A stretch of 29,814 nucleotides of DNA from JAGXFP01 sp046484585 (GTDB lineage: Bacteria; Desulfobacterota; Desulfobulbia; Desulfobulbales; JAGXFP01), in the NCBI GenBank assembly GCA_046484585.1, contig JAWOIQ010000043.1, positions 1-29,814 of the forward strand, read 5' to 3'. A program made the position numbers and the translations under genes. Within the stretch, counting starts at the first letter, position 1. Every line of letters begins with the position of its first letter. The notes beneath the pieces are model-generated. The model was not told the DNA's origin. It searched no databases and was given only the letters and a program-made list of their open reading frames with translations. Below, one piece after another: positions 23,199 through 29,814 of the stretch.

Positions 23199-25429
23199 AC
23201 CTGCGCACCCAGATATTCCTGGCCGCCTTCGCTCTCGGCATCATTCCCCTGTTGACCCTGGTCGGAGTCAATCTGCGCGGCCATATAAAACGGCACGAAG
23301 AGGTGAGCCTGCACCAGGCCGAAGTACGCCGGCAACTGGAATTCACCAACCTTAACGACAAGATCGAACATTACCGGCACACCCTGGAGATGGCGGCATT
23401 GTTGCCCGAAACAGAACAGATTGTCAACTTCGGACCGGCCGCCCTCCCCTCTCCGAATCTGGTCGGGCTGCTGAGCTCATGGTTTTCGAAACAGGACAGC
23501 ATCCTGGAGATCGTCTTTTACGATCGGCACGATCGGCAAAAAATAGGGCTGATCCGCGACGAACGGTTTTTCGTGCCGTCTGCTAATGATCAAAACGGTA
23601 AAAAGCCTCCGCACCGCCTGCTTACCGAAGAGAGCCAACTGATCCTCTCGAAAAAAGTCGAAACCGCGACCGGGCCGATAACCGCGTCATTCAGGATCGA
23701 CGCCGAACGGTTTCTGGCCAAATACCTCGATTCACTCTGGATAACCCCGGCCGGCGAATATATCCATCAGCCATACTCGATCAAGTTGACCATTGCCCCC
23801 GGCACCAACGCCCTGGAAGATTTCCCCCGGCTCCTGCCCCTGCTGGACAAGAGAAAGGCTGCCCTCTGGGAAAGTGCCTCGGGATTCACGGTGACCTGGA
23901 TGCCGGTCATTCTGGATGGATCGCGGCCGGCCCTGTGGATCGGCACCGAGGTCGACCGCACCGCCGCCCGCAGGTGGAAGAATTCCCTGATCACCAATAT
24001 CATTACCATAACCCTGATTATGGCGGCTATTATCTTCGTGATCGCCAACGCAATCGCCAAAAAGATCGATTCGATCAAGGAACAGATTCTGACCGGACTC
24101 GACCAGGTTATGAACAGCAACAGAGAGTTCCGTTTCGACTGGACGGGCCCGAAAGAGATCAGGACCATGGCCGAGGATCTTTCCCGGCTGGCCCAGCGCT
24201 ATGTCACGACCATGAGAGCCCGGGAAGAGGCGGAAAACGCCCTGCGGGAGAACCAGGAGAATTTCCGTAACCTGACAAATTCCGCCCAGGACGCCATCGT
24301 CCTGATGGACCATCAGGGCAACATCTCTTACTGGAACCAAACCGCGGAGGAGATGTTCGGTTACGGCAATGAAGAAGTGCTTGGCAAGCCGATTCATCCT
24401 CTGATTTCGCCTCGGCTCCTGGAAGAGCGGAGCGCCGCCGAAATCGGCAGCCAGACAAGCGACGAAGGACCGATCCGGGAGACTATCGAACTGATCACCA
24501 GGAGAAAAGACGGCAGCGACCTGCCGGTGGAACTGTCCCTGTCGGAGGCCAGAATCAAGGACAAGTGGCACTCGATCTGGATCATCAGGGATATCTCCGA
24601 ACGGAAAGAGGCCGAGGAGAACAGCCGTCTCCAGCAAAACCAGCTGATCCAGGCCGACAAGATGGCCTCCCTGGGCCTACTCGTCTCGGGAATGGCCCAT
24701 GAGATCAACAACCCAAACAGCATCGCCCTTTTAAACACGCCGATGCTGGCGGAGGCCTGGGCAAGCGTCAGCCCGATTCTCGACCGATACTATGCCGAAA
24801 ATGGTGATTTTCTGGTTGCCGGCCTCGAGTACTCGGAAATGAAGGAACAGATCCCCAAGTTGTTCAGAGAGCTTGAAGAAAGCTCCAAACGGATCAGAAC
24901 GATCGTCAAGGACCTGAAGGATTATGCCCGGCAGGACAACAGCCGCTCGATGGAACTGCTCGATCTCAACGAGGTGGCCCGGACCGCGGCAAGATTGACC
25001 GGAAATCTGCTCAAGAAAAGCACCGGACATTTCGTCGAGCGATATGCAACCGGCCTGCCGGCGATCCGCGGCAACGGCCAGCGCCTCGAACAGGTGGTGA
25101 TCAATCTTCTCCAAAACAGCTGTGATGCTCTAGCGAACAGTGAGGCGGCCATCACCATCGAAACAGGATGGAGCCAGGACGGACAGCGGGTCTATCTCAA
25201 AGTGGAGGATGAGGGTGAAGGGATTCCCGCCGATGCGCTGAAGCGGATAACCGATCCTTTTTTCACCACCAAACGCCATCGGGGGGGAACCGGGTTGGGC
25301 CTGTCGGTTTCGGCCGGCATCATCAAGGAGCACGGCGGCGAAATCGAGTTTTCCTCAACCGGCCGGGGCGCCGTGGTAACAGTCACCCTGCCGGTTCCCA
25401 ACAACAATCCAGGCCGCAAAGGAGGCTGA
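23195..25429 (+). CDS. Membrane-bound sensor histidine kinase with PAS domain
   Basis: This 744-residue kinase has a first membrane helix (about 7-25), an extracytoplasmic sensor region of about 240 residues, a second helix (about 266-288), a HAMP-like linker, and a PAS domain (about 355-470) beginning NFRNLTNSAQDAIVLMD. The dimerisation/phosphoacceptor domain follows with GMAHEINNPNS (H502), then an HATPase domain with N-box VINLLQNSCDAL, DEGEGIP, FFTTK and GGTGLGLSV. The HEINNP type pairs with NtrC-class regulators, and the partner follows after three bases. The sensor region is not a family I recognise, so the signal is unknown; redox or sulfur species would be a guess from the downstream rhodanese gene. 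Confidence 0.95.
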   Translation: MNLRTQIFLAAFALGIIPLLTLVGVNLRGHIKRHEEVSLHQAEVRRQLEFTNLNDKIEHYRHTLEMAALLPETEQIVNFGPAALPSPNLVGLLSSWFSKQDSILEIVFYDRHDRQKIGLIRDERFFVPSANDQNGKKPPHRLLTEESQLILSKKVETATGPITASFRIDAERFLAKYLDSLWITPAGEYIHQPYSIKLTIAPGTNALEDFPRLLPLLDKRKAALWESASGFTVTWMPVILDGSRPALWIGTEVDRTAARRWKNSLITNIITITLIMAAIIFVIANAIAKKIDSIKEQILTGLDQVMNSNREFRFDWTGPKEIRTMAEDLSRLAQRYVTTMRAREEAENALRENQENFRNLTNSAQDAIVLMDHQGNISYWNQTAEEMFGYGNEEVLGKPIHPLISPRLLEERSAAEIGSQTSDEGPIRETIELITRRKDGSDLPVELSLSEARIKDKWHSIWIIRDISERKEAEENSRLQQNQLIQADKMASLGLLVSGMAHEINNPNSIALLNTPMLAEAWASVSPILDRYYAENGDFLVAGLEYSEMKEQIPKLFRELEESSKRIRTIVKDLKDYARQDNSRSMELLDLNEVARTAARLTGNLLKKSTGHFVERYATGLPAIRGNGQRLEQVVINLLQNSCDALANSEAAITIETGWSQDGQRVYLKVEDEGEGIPADALKRITDPFFTTKRHRGGTGLGLSVSAGIIKEHGGEIEFSSTGRGAVVTVTLPVPNNNPGRKGG

Positions 25430-25432
25430 ATC

Positions 25433-26869
25433 ATGACCGCCGCAAACCTCTTCCCCGCGCGACCGATATTATTGATTGATGATGAAGAGAGTTGGCTGAA
25501 CAGTTTCGGTCTCAAGCTTCGGGCCTCCGGAATCAACAATATACTGACCTGCACCGATAGCCGCAAAACCATGGAGATCCTGGCCGGGGAGCCGGTCGGC
25601 GTCCTGGTCCTCGACCTGACCATGCCCCATCTCTCCGGCGAGGAGTTGCTGCCCCTTGTGGTCGAAAGCTACCCTGATATCCCGATCATCGTCATTACCG
25701 GCCTCGATCTGGTCGAAACCGCCGTAAACTGCATGAAACTGGGGGCCTACGATTTCTTCACCAAGGTCAGCGAGGAAGAACGCCTGATCAACGGGGTCAG
25801 GCGCGCCATCGAACTGGGCCGCCTTAGGGGCGAACACGAAACCCTGAAGAAACACTTCCTTCACGACACCCTGGACCACCCCGAGGTTTTCGCTCCGATT
25901 ATCACCCATAATCGGGGGATGCGGGCCGTGTTCCAGTATGTTGAAGCGATTGCCGGCACCGGCGAGCCGGTGCTGATCACCGGCGAGACCGGGGTAGGCA
26001 AGGAGTTGATCGCCGGGGCCATCCACCGCTTGAGCGGCCGCAAGGGTAAATTTGTGCCGGTAAATATTGCCGGACTGGATGACAACATGGTGGGCGATGC
26101 CCTGTTCGGGCACGTCAAGGGCGCTTTTACCGGCGCCGAGCGAGCCCGGCCCGGCCTGGTCGAAAACGCGGCGTCCGGCACCCTGTTTATCGACGAAATC
26201 GGCGACCTGACCGGGAGTTCCCAGGTTAAACTGCTCCGGCTCATCCAGGAAAGGGAGTTCATGCCTCTGGGTTCCGACCTGCCCAAACGCACCGACTGCC
26301 GCATGGTTTTCGCCACCCACCGCTCCCTGGCCGCCATGCATAACGATGAGAGTTTCCGCCGGGATCTGCTTTACCGTCTCCGCGCCCATCATCTAGAAAT
26401 CCCTCCCCTGAGGGAGCGCCTGGACGACCTGCCCATCCTGCTCGATCATTTCTTTGCCGAGGCGGCCAGGGAACTTAACCGCAACAAACCCGCCTATCCG
26501 CCGGAGCTGATCAGCCTGTTGTCCACCTATGATTTTCCGGGCAACATCAGGGAGCTGCGCAATATGGTCATGGACGCCTTGAGCCGCCAGGACAGCACCA
26601 CCATCGGCATGGAGCACTTCAAGAAACAGATCCGGATTCAGCGGGAACTGGATCCGGACCTCAACGCATCTCCGGAAAGCGCCCTTACCTCAACCCCTTT
26701 CAGCGGTTTAAAAACCCTGCCCACCCTGAAGGAGGTCGGCAATATCCTGATCAGGGAGGCGTTGCGGCGCACCAACAACAACCAGCGGCTTGCCGCCGAA
26801 ATGCTCGGCATCACCAGACAGGCCCTGAACTGGCGGCTCAAGAAGGACACTCCTCCGGACGATCGCTAA
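25433..26869 (+). CDS. NtrC-class sigma-54-dependent response regulator
   Basis: This 478-residue regulator has a receiver domain (PILLIDDEESW, phosphoacceptor D61 in LVLDLTMPHL, conserved lysine in FFTKV) and an AAA+ domain with Walker A GETGVGKE (184-191), the sigma-54-contacting loop GAFTGA (230-235), Walker B TLFIDEIGDL and the R-finger segment FRRDLLYRL. It ends in a Fis-type helix-turn-helix (NNNQRLAAEMLGITRQALNWRLKK). It is cotranscribed with the kinase: the gap is three bases and its ribosome-binding site AAAGGAGG lies in the kinase 3' end. A sigma-54 promoter about 290 bp downstream is a likely target. Confidence 0.96.
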   Translation: MTAANLFPARPILLIDDEESWLNSFGLKLRASGINNILTCTDSRKTMEILAGEPVGVLVLDLTMPHLSGEELLPLVVESYPDIPIIVITGLDLVETAVNCMKLGAYDFFTKVSEEERLINGVRRAIELGRLRGEHETLKKHFLHDTLDHPEVFAPIITHNRGMRAVFQYVEAIAGTGEPVLITGETGVGKELIAGAIHRLSGRKGKFVPVNIAGLDDNMVGDALFGHVKGAFTGAERARPGLVENAASGTLFIDEIGDLTGSSQVKLLRLIQEREFMPLGSDLPKRTDCRMVFATHRSLAAMHNDESFRRDLLYRLRAHHLEIPPLRERLDDLPILLDHFFAEAARELNRNKPAYPPELISLLSTYDFPGNIRELRNMVMDALSRQDSTTIGMEHFKKQIRIQRELDPDLNASPESALTSTPFSGLKTLPTLKEVGNILIREALRRTNNNQRLAAEMLGITRQALNWRLKKDTPPDDR

Positions 26870-26914
26870 ACATTCAGGTTCCCGCTTCACCTAACGGATC
26901 GATCCCGATCCACT

Positions 26915-26969
26915 CCTCGTGTATCGAACTTTTTGCAGCCATCTTGTGACTTTTTGCGAGTTTATCAAT
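26915..26969. repeat. Half-size copy of the GACTTTTTGCGA repeat family
   Basis: CGTGTATCGAACTTTTTGC followed by GACTTTTTGCGAGTTTATCA matches the right half of the element at 4336 and the complement of the left half at 21143. It follows the regulator gene and could act as a transcription end point. From here to 27161 no gene is visible. Confidence 0.6.
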
Positions 26970-27161
26970 CCTTGAAGGGCTGCAATTTTTTTTGCCCCCT
27001 TCCCTTCTGCTTCACCGCAGGCCACGCCCGAGATAAAGGCTTCCGCACGAACCACTCATAAATGGCGCAAATATCCTTGCACCCCTTCGGTGGGTTCCGG
27101 GGGAAGAACTTGGCCGGTTTAATCCAATGATATCAGCAGGTTACCGAATGCGGCAGAGGAG

Positions 27162-27177
27162 TGGCATAACAGTTGCT
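27162..27177 (+). promoter_or_regulatory. Sigma-54 (-24/-12) promoter
   Basis: TGGCATAACAGTTGCT matches the consensus TGGCAC-N5-TTGCW with one change. GG (27163-27164) and GC (27175-27176) are separated by exactly ten bases. Transcription would start near 27188, upstream of the degenerate receiver gene. It lies directly after an NtrC-class activator gene. No enhancer palindrome was recognised upstream. Confidence 0.75.
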
Positions 27178-27323
27178 TTGTAAACGGTACAGTACAGAGA
27201 ATTTTGCCGAAGAGCGCGAAATATGAATTCGCAAAACTCGAAATCGCTCAAACCGGCAACCATAGATCAATGGATTAAGTGGCGCCGCCTCTCTTCGCGG
27301 CTTTTTTACGAGAACGACGAATA

Positions 27324-27710
27324 TTGAAAAAACACATTCTGCTGCTTGAAAGCGAACAGGGGATGGAACGCATTCTGACCCTGTTATTGAAACAGGCCAA
27401 CTTCAGGGTGAGCCGCTGCCGGAAGGCGGAATCCGTGCTGGGCGGAACCGATTCGGGAACATCTCTGTTCGGCGGCTCCGATCTGATGATCATCGATATG
27501 GCGGAGAGGGGATGCGAAGGCAGCAGACTGTTGCGCAAGTTAAAGGCTGCCCGAAGCGTGCCGCCGATGATCCTGATCACTCCGTACGGCAATGAGGCGC
27601 TGGTCGAAAGGAGTGACGGTCCCGATTCCGCCATTATTCTCTATGCGCCCTTTGAATCGGCGGAGCTGATGGACTGCATCGCCAGGGCTATCGATATAAA
27701 ATCAGATTAA
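27324..27710 (+). CDS. Degenerate receiver-domain protein
   Basis: This single-domain protein of about 128 residues has the CheY-like pattern: strand 1 KHILLLESEQG, strand 3 DLMIIDMAERG with a candidate phosphoacceptor aspartate, strand 4 PPMILITPYG, and LYAPFESAELMDCIARAI. The strand-1 acidic pair is reduced (ES-E) and the conserved lysine before the PF is alanine (LYAPF), so phosphorylation may be lost or altered. The start is uncertain: TTG at 27324 gives a standard receiver N-terminus, while GTG at 27279 adds 15 residues; neither has a good ribosome-binding site. It lies between the sigma-54 promoter and the selenoprotein gene. An adaptor or anti-activator role is inference. Confidence 0.7.
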   Translation: MKKHILLLESEQGMERILTLLLKQANFRVSRCRKAESVLGGTDSGTSLFGGSDLMIIDMAERGCEGSRLLRKLKAARSVPPMILITPYGNEALVERSDGPDSAIILYAPFESAELMDCIARAIDIKSD

Positions 27711-27724
27711 ACAAGTTTAAAAAT

Positions 27725-27755
27725 GATGGTCTCGCAAGGCTTTTACGACGCCATC
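27725..27755. repeat. Minimal GATGG...CCATC repeat hairpin
   Basis: GATGGTCTCGCAAGG and the facing TTTTACGACGCCATC form a collapsed version of the GATGGCGTCGCAAAAAG repeats. It lies in the 80-bp gap between the receiver gene and the selenoprotein gene and could modulate read-through or mRNA stability. Confidence 0.55.
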
Positions 27756-27790
27756 GAGAATAACATACAACAAAAACCAAGGAGGAAATC

Positions 27791-29104
27791 ATGCAGCTCA
27801 AAAAAATGATGTTGTCCATTCCGATCTTCCTGTGCGCCAGTCTCCTGGTCACAGCGGGACCGACAGCAAGCCATGCCGCGGTTGATTCGACCAACCAGAG
27901 TATTGCCCAGGCGGAAGGGGCCGTGGCCAAGGGTAAAATTCTCGGCAAATCCAACAAGGCCGGGACTATTACCATCGAGGACAAGAAACTCGGCACGGTG
28001 ATGATCAAGTTCAATGATGAAACCCAGGGCCTGGAACATGCCCAGAAAGGCGAGGCGGCAATTATCAATTTCACGGTCGCGGGCAAGGATAAAATCGCCA
28101 CCGTGATCAAGCCCAAACTGGCCAAACTGCCCCCGGGCGTTACCGAGATCGCCCCGGATGATCTTGCCGGGATAATCGCCGGCGGCAAGGACTATGTCCT
28201 GATCGACTCCCGACCGGCCAAACCTTACAATGCCGGCCACATTGCCGGCGCGATCTCCATGCCGGTGGAAAAATTCAAGAAGGAAGGCGCCACCCTGCTG
28301 GCCCAGGACACCAAAGACAAACTTCTGGTCTTTTATTGCGGGGGCCCCACCTGAGGCATGAGTCCTAGCTCCGCCGGTCTGGCGGCAAAAATGGGTTACA
28401 GCAATATCAAGGTAATGCTCCAGGGTACTCCCGGCTGGGAGAAATCCGGGCGGCTCCTTTTCGCAAGCACCGACTTTATCAAAAACGGCAATATAGTCCT
28501 GGTTGATCTCCGCTCTAAAAAAGAGGCCGCCAAGGGCTATATTCCCCGAGCGGTCAACATCCCCCTGGCCGAGCTTGAAGACGCCGAATACGATTTCCCG
28601 GCCATGAGATCCCAGGCCCCGGTCGTGCTCTACGGCAGCGAAGCCGAGGTCCGGGAGGGCGTCGATATCGTTAAGGATTGGGGATACAAGACCGTGGTTG
28701 CCGTAAACGGCGGTTTTGAGGGCTGGCAGGCGGCGGGCAACCAGATCGCCCAAGGCCCCCTCGCCTCCGAAATCACCTGGAAATATAAGCCCGGCAAAGG
28801 CGAGGTCGGCATCGAAGAATTCAAGAATGTGCTGGCCGGCAAGGTTGCCGACAAGGTTATTCTTGACGTACGGGGCCCGGAGGAAACATCGGCGGGAATG
28901 TTTGTTGACGCGATCAATATCCCCCTTGACGAGATCGAAAATAGAGTCGCCGAACTTCCCCGAGATAAAGAGTTTCTGATTCACTGCTCAACCGGGGCCA
29001 GGGCGGATATGGCGGTCAAAGCCCTTAATAAAGCGGGCATGAAGGCCAGGTGTCTGGTAGCTAATATCGAATGTGATGACGGCGAGTGTGAAATAGAAGA
29101 ATAA
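27791..29104 (+). CDS. Exported triple-rhodanese selenoprotein (Sec188, in-frame UGA)
   Basis: I read the frame through a UGA at 28352-28354 to give 437 residues. A signal peptide (about 1-33) is followed by a small beta-rich domain (about 45-115) and three rhodanese domains. Domain 1 (about 118-218) has the active-site loop YCGGPT-U: catalytic-type Cys183 and selenocysteine 188, where Cys relatives typically carry cysteine. Domain 2 (about 219-320) has tyrosine at the catalytic position (VVLYGSE) and should be inactive. Domain 3 (about 325-430) has an intact HCSTGARA loop (Cys399). A SECIS-like hairpin follows the UGA. A strong AAGGAGG precedes the ATG. It probably handles sulfane sulfur or selenium in the periplasm (inference). 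The last residues ECDDGECEIEE add a possible metal-binding tail. Selenocysteine also needs selA, selB, selC and selD elsewhere in the genome. Confidence 0.88.
28371..28385 (+). promoter_or_regulatory. Bacterial SECIS-like hairpin
   Basis: CCGCC-GGTCT-GGCGG forms a 5-bp GC stem with a GGUCU loop. The first loop G is 22 nt after the UGA. The loop sequence equals that of the E. coli fdhF SECIS as I recall it, and the spacing is close (18 nt between UGA and GGUCU there, 21 here). Confidence 0.82.
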
Positions 29105-29133
29105 ACCGCTAATACACTCATCTTATATTCCCA

Positions 29134-29174
29134 AGTCAGCCTGGGCCGGTTCAGGCCGGTTCAGGCTGACCTTT
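29134..29174 (+). terminator. Terminator-like hairpin with a tandem repeat in the loop
   Basis: GTCAGCCTG (29135-29143) pairs with CAGGCTGAC (29162-29170). The loop is a tandem duplication of GGCCGGTTCA. Only CTTTA follows, so it is not a strong intrinsic terminator. It lies 30 bp after the selenoprotein stop. The remaining spacer up to 29472 shows no gene. Confidence 0.5.
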
Positions 29175-29472
29175 ACGTTATCACCCACCCGGCAAGGAAG
29201 GGGACGTCCGGATCCGAAAAAGAATCAATTTCATCGAGTCAACAACGATAAATCACCCCGCTGAAATAACCGTTTTTAATTTTTCCATCGAACGATTCCC
29301 GAATATACTCAAAAAAAGTACCGGTATGGATCTGTCAACCCGAGACCCAGATTTTCGCTCTGGGGTCGAAAAGCGAATTCCCCTTCTCTTTCTTCCGCTG
29401 GATGCCAAATCTTTCGAGAAATCCACCGCAACCTCCAATTTGCGGCGAGGCACCGCTCCCGACTTTTTGTAC

Positions 29473-29559
29473 GTCATTGCGAGGAGCAAAGCGACAAAGC
29501 AATCCAGTGCTTTTAAGTAGCTAGGTTTCCCTGGATTGCTTCGCTGCGCTCGCAATGAC
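29473..29559. repeat. GTCATTGCGAGG palindromic repeat
   Basis: GTCATTGCGAGGAGCAAAGC is mirrored by the right arm CGCTGCGCTCGCAATGAC, with AATCCAG / CTGGATT closing the stem over about 34 bp. This is a widespread bacterial intergenic repeat type. It is nested between GACTTTTTG (29461) and GACTTTTTTTTGCGACGCCAT (29569), fragments of the other repeat family, suggesting insertion into one of those. Confidence 0.8.
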
Positions 29560-29723
29560 TTGATTTTTGACTTTTTTTTGCGACGCCATTCATTACTTTT
29601 AAGGCCAGCGGTTTTAAAATTTCAGACGATTAAATGCTTGACATGATTTACCGTTCAGGGGAAAAGTCAGGGCTGAATAAACTCAGGCCGGGAACCACCT
29701 CTAACACCTCCTAAGGAAAGACA

Positions 29724-29814
29724 TTGGACAGCGACAGAACCAAAAAAATCAAAGCGGCTTTTACGAAATTCCCCGCCACCAGGATCCTCGTGATCGGCGA
29801 TATAATCATCGATC
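29724..29814 (+). CDS. rfaE1: D-glycero-beta-D-manno-heptose-7-phosphate kinase, N-terminal fragment
   Basis: Only 30 residues are visible: a charged helix (LDSDRTKKIKAAFTKF) and the first strand of a PfkB-type sugar kinase, RILVIGDIIID, typical of RfaE domain I/HldE. That enzyme phosphorylates heptose-7-phosphate on the way to ADP-heptose, the donor used by heptosyltransferases such as the one at 14227-15288. The start is TTG at 29724 with AAGGAA upstream. Whether the protein is bifunctional HldE or the kinase alone cannot be seen. Another PfkB-family kinase remains possible. Confidence 0.65.
   Translation, partial: MDSDRTKKIKAAFTKFPATRILVIGDIIID

Noticed and set aside
27728..27741. A second sigma-54 promoter before the selenoprotein (TGGTCTCGCAAGGC)
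   Set aside because: GG and GC are nine bases apart, not ten, and the sequence belongs to a dispersed repeat.
28352..28357. Reading the UGA as a nonsense mutation that splits a rhodanese gene into a pseudogene or two genes
   Set aside because: The frame and the domain continue without a gap, there is no ribosome-binding site before the ATG at 28358, and a SECIS-like hairpin with a GGUCU loop follows at the right distance.
29141..29163. A CRISPR-like or other repeat array at the GGCCGGTTCA tandem
   Set aside because: Only two contiguous 10-bp units are present, without spacers, inside a hairpin loop.
29253..29555. Short open frames in the spacer before the heptose kinase
   Set aside because: They run through palindromic repeats and lack ribosome-binding sites or domain-like sequence.

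Overview
The window looks like a chromosomal segment of a Gram-negative anaerobe, most likely a member of the Desulfobacterota (the old Deltaproteobacteria). This is an inference. It rests on the LPS inner-core genes (heptosyltransferase, heptose-7-phosphate kinase, MsbA, O-antigen ligase), a DnaE1-type polymerase, NtrC-type sigma-54 regulation, use of selenocysteine, a YkgJ-type cysteine-cluster protein, and many short palindromic intergenic repeats. No rRNA, tRNA, CRISPR array or complete insertion sequence was seen.

Layout. 1-1559 (minus): the 5' end of a mannose-1-phosphate guanylyltransferase gene and a WbpA-type UDP-sugar dehydrogenase (nucleotide-sugar supply). 1709-4669: a CopA-type copper ATPase (minus) diverging from a CopZ-like chaperone (plus). 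4826-5699 (minus): a DUF493 protein and a 3D-domain lipoprotein. 5977-6636 (plus): an exported MORN-repeat protein. 7000-8739 (plus): MsbA. 8944-15288: an LPS core cluster on the minus strand (heptosyltransferase, GT4, FkbM methyltransferase, GT25, O-antigen ligase), with a YrbL-like kinase on the plus strand inside it. 15971-16991 (plus): a 55-residue Trm112-like zinc protein overlapping a TIM-barrel isomerase/endonuclease-like protein. 17382-20927 (plus): dnaE. 21355-21945 (plus): a second exported MORN protein. 22220-23005 (minus): a YkgJ-type cysteine-cluster protein. 23195-29104 (plus): a membrane histidine kinase, an NtrC-class regulator, a sigma-54 promoter, a degenerate receiver protein and a selenocysteine-containing triple-rhodanese protein. 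29724-end (plus): the start of a heptose-7-phosphate kinase gene.

Main discoveries. (1) The frame from 27791 to 29104 is interrupted only by a UGA inside a rhodanese active-site loop (CGGPT-U), followed by a bacterial SECIS-like hairpin with a GGUCU loop. I read it as one 437-residue selenoprotein with three rhodanese domains, not as two genes or a pseudogene. (2) A well-formed sigma-54 promoter (GG-N10-GC) lies directly after the NtrC-type regulator and upstream of the degenerate receiver and the selenoprotein. This suggests a self-contained signalling module controlling an exported sulfur/selenium protein. (3) Three short elements begin with GTAACCG and are bounded by 8-bp direct repeats. 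They look like miniature elements mobilised by an IS66-family transposase. One sits exactly at the stop codon of the DUF493 gene and another 3 nt upstream of the Trm112 ribosome-binding site. (4) At least two further families of inverted-repeat elements fill most of the remaining intergenic space.

How the genes work together: the window mixes envelope polysaccharide/LPS synthesis and export (manC, wbpA, msbA, waa cluster, rfaE1) with copper export, DNA replication and the sensor/regulator/selenorhodanese module. The last is the best candidate for an undescribed system.
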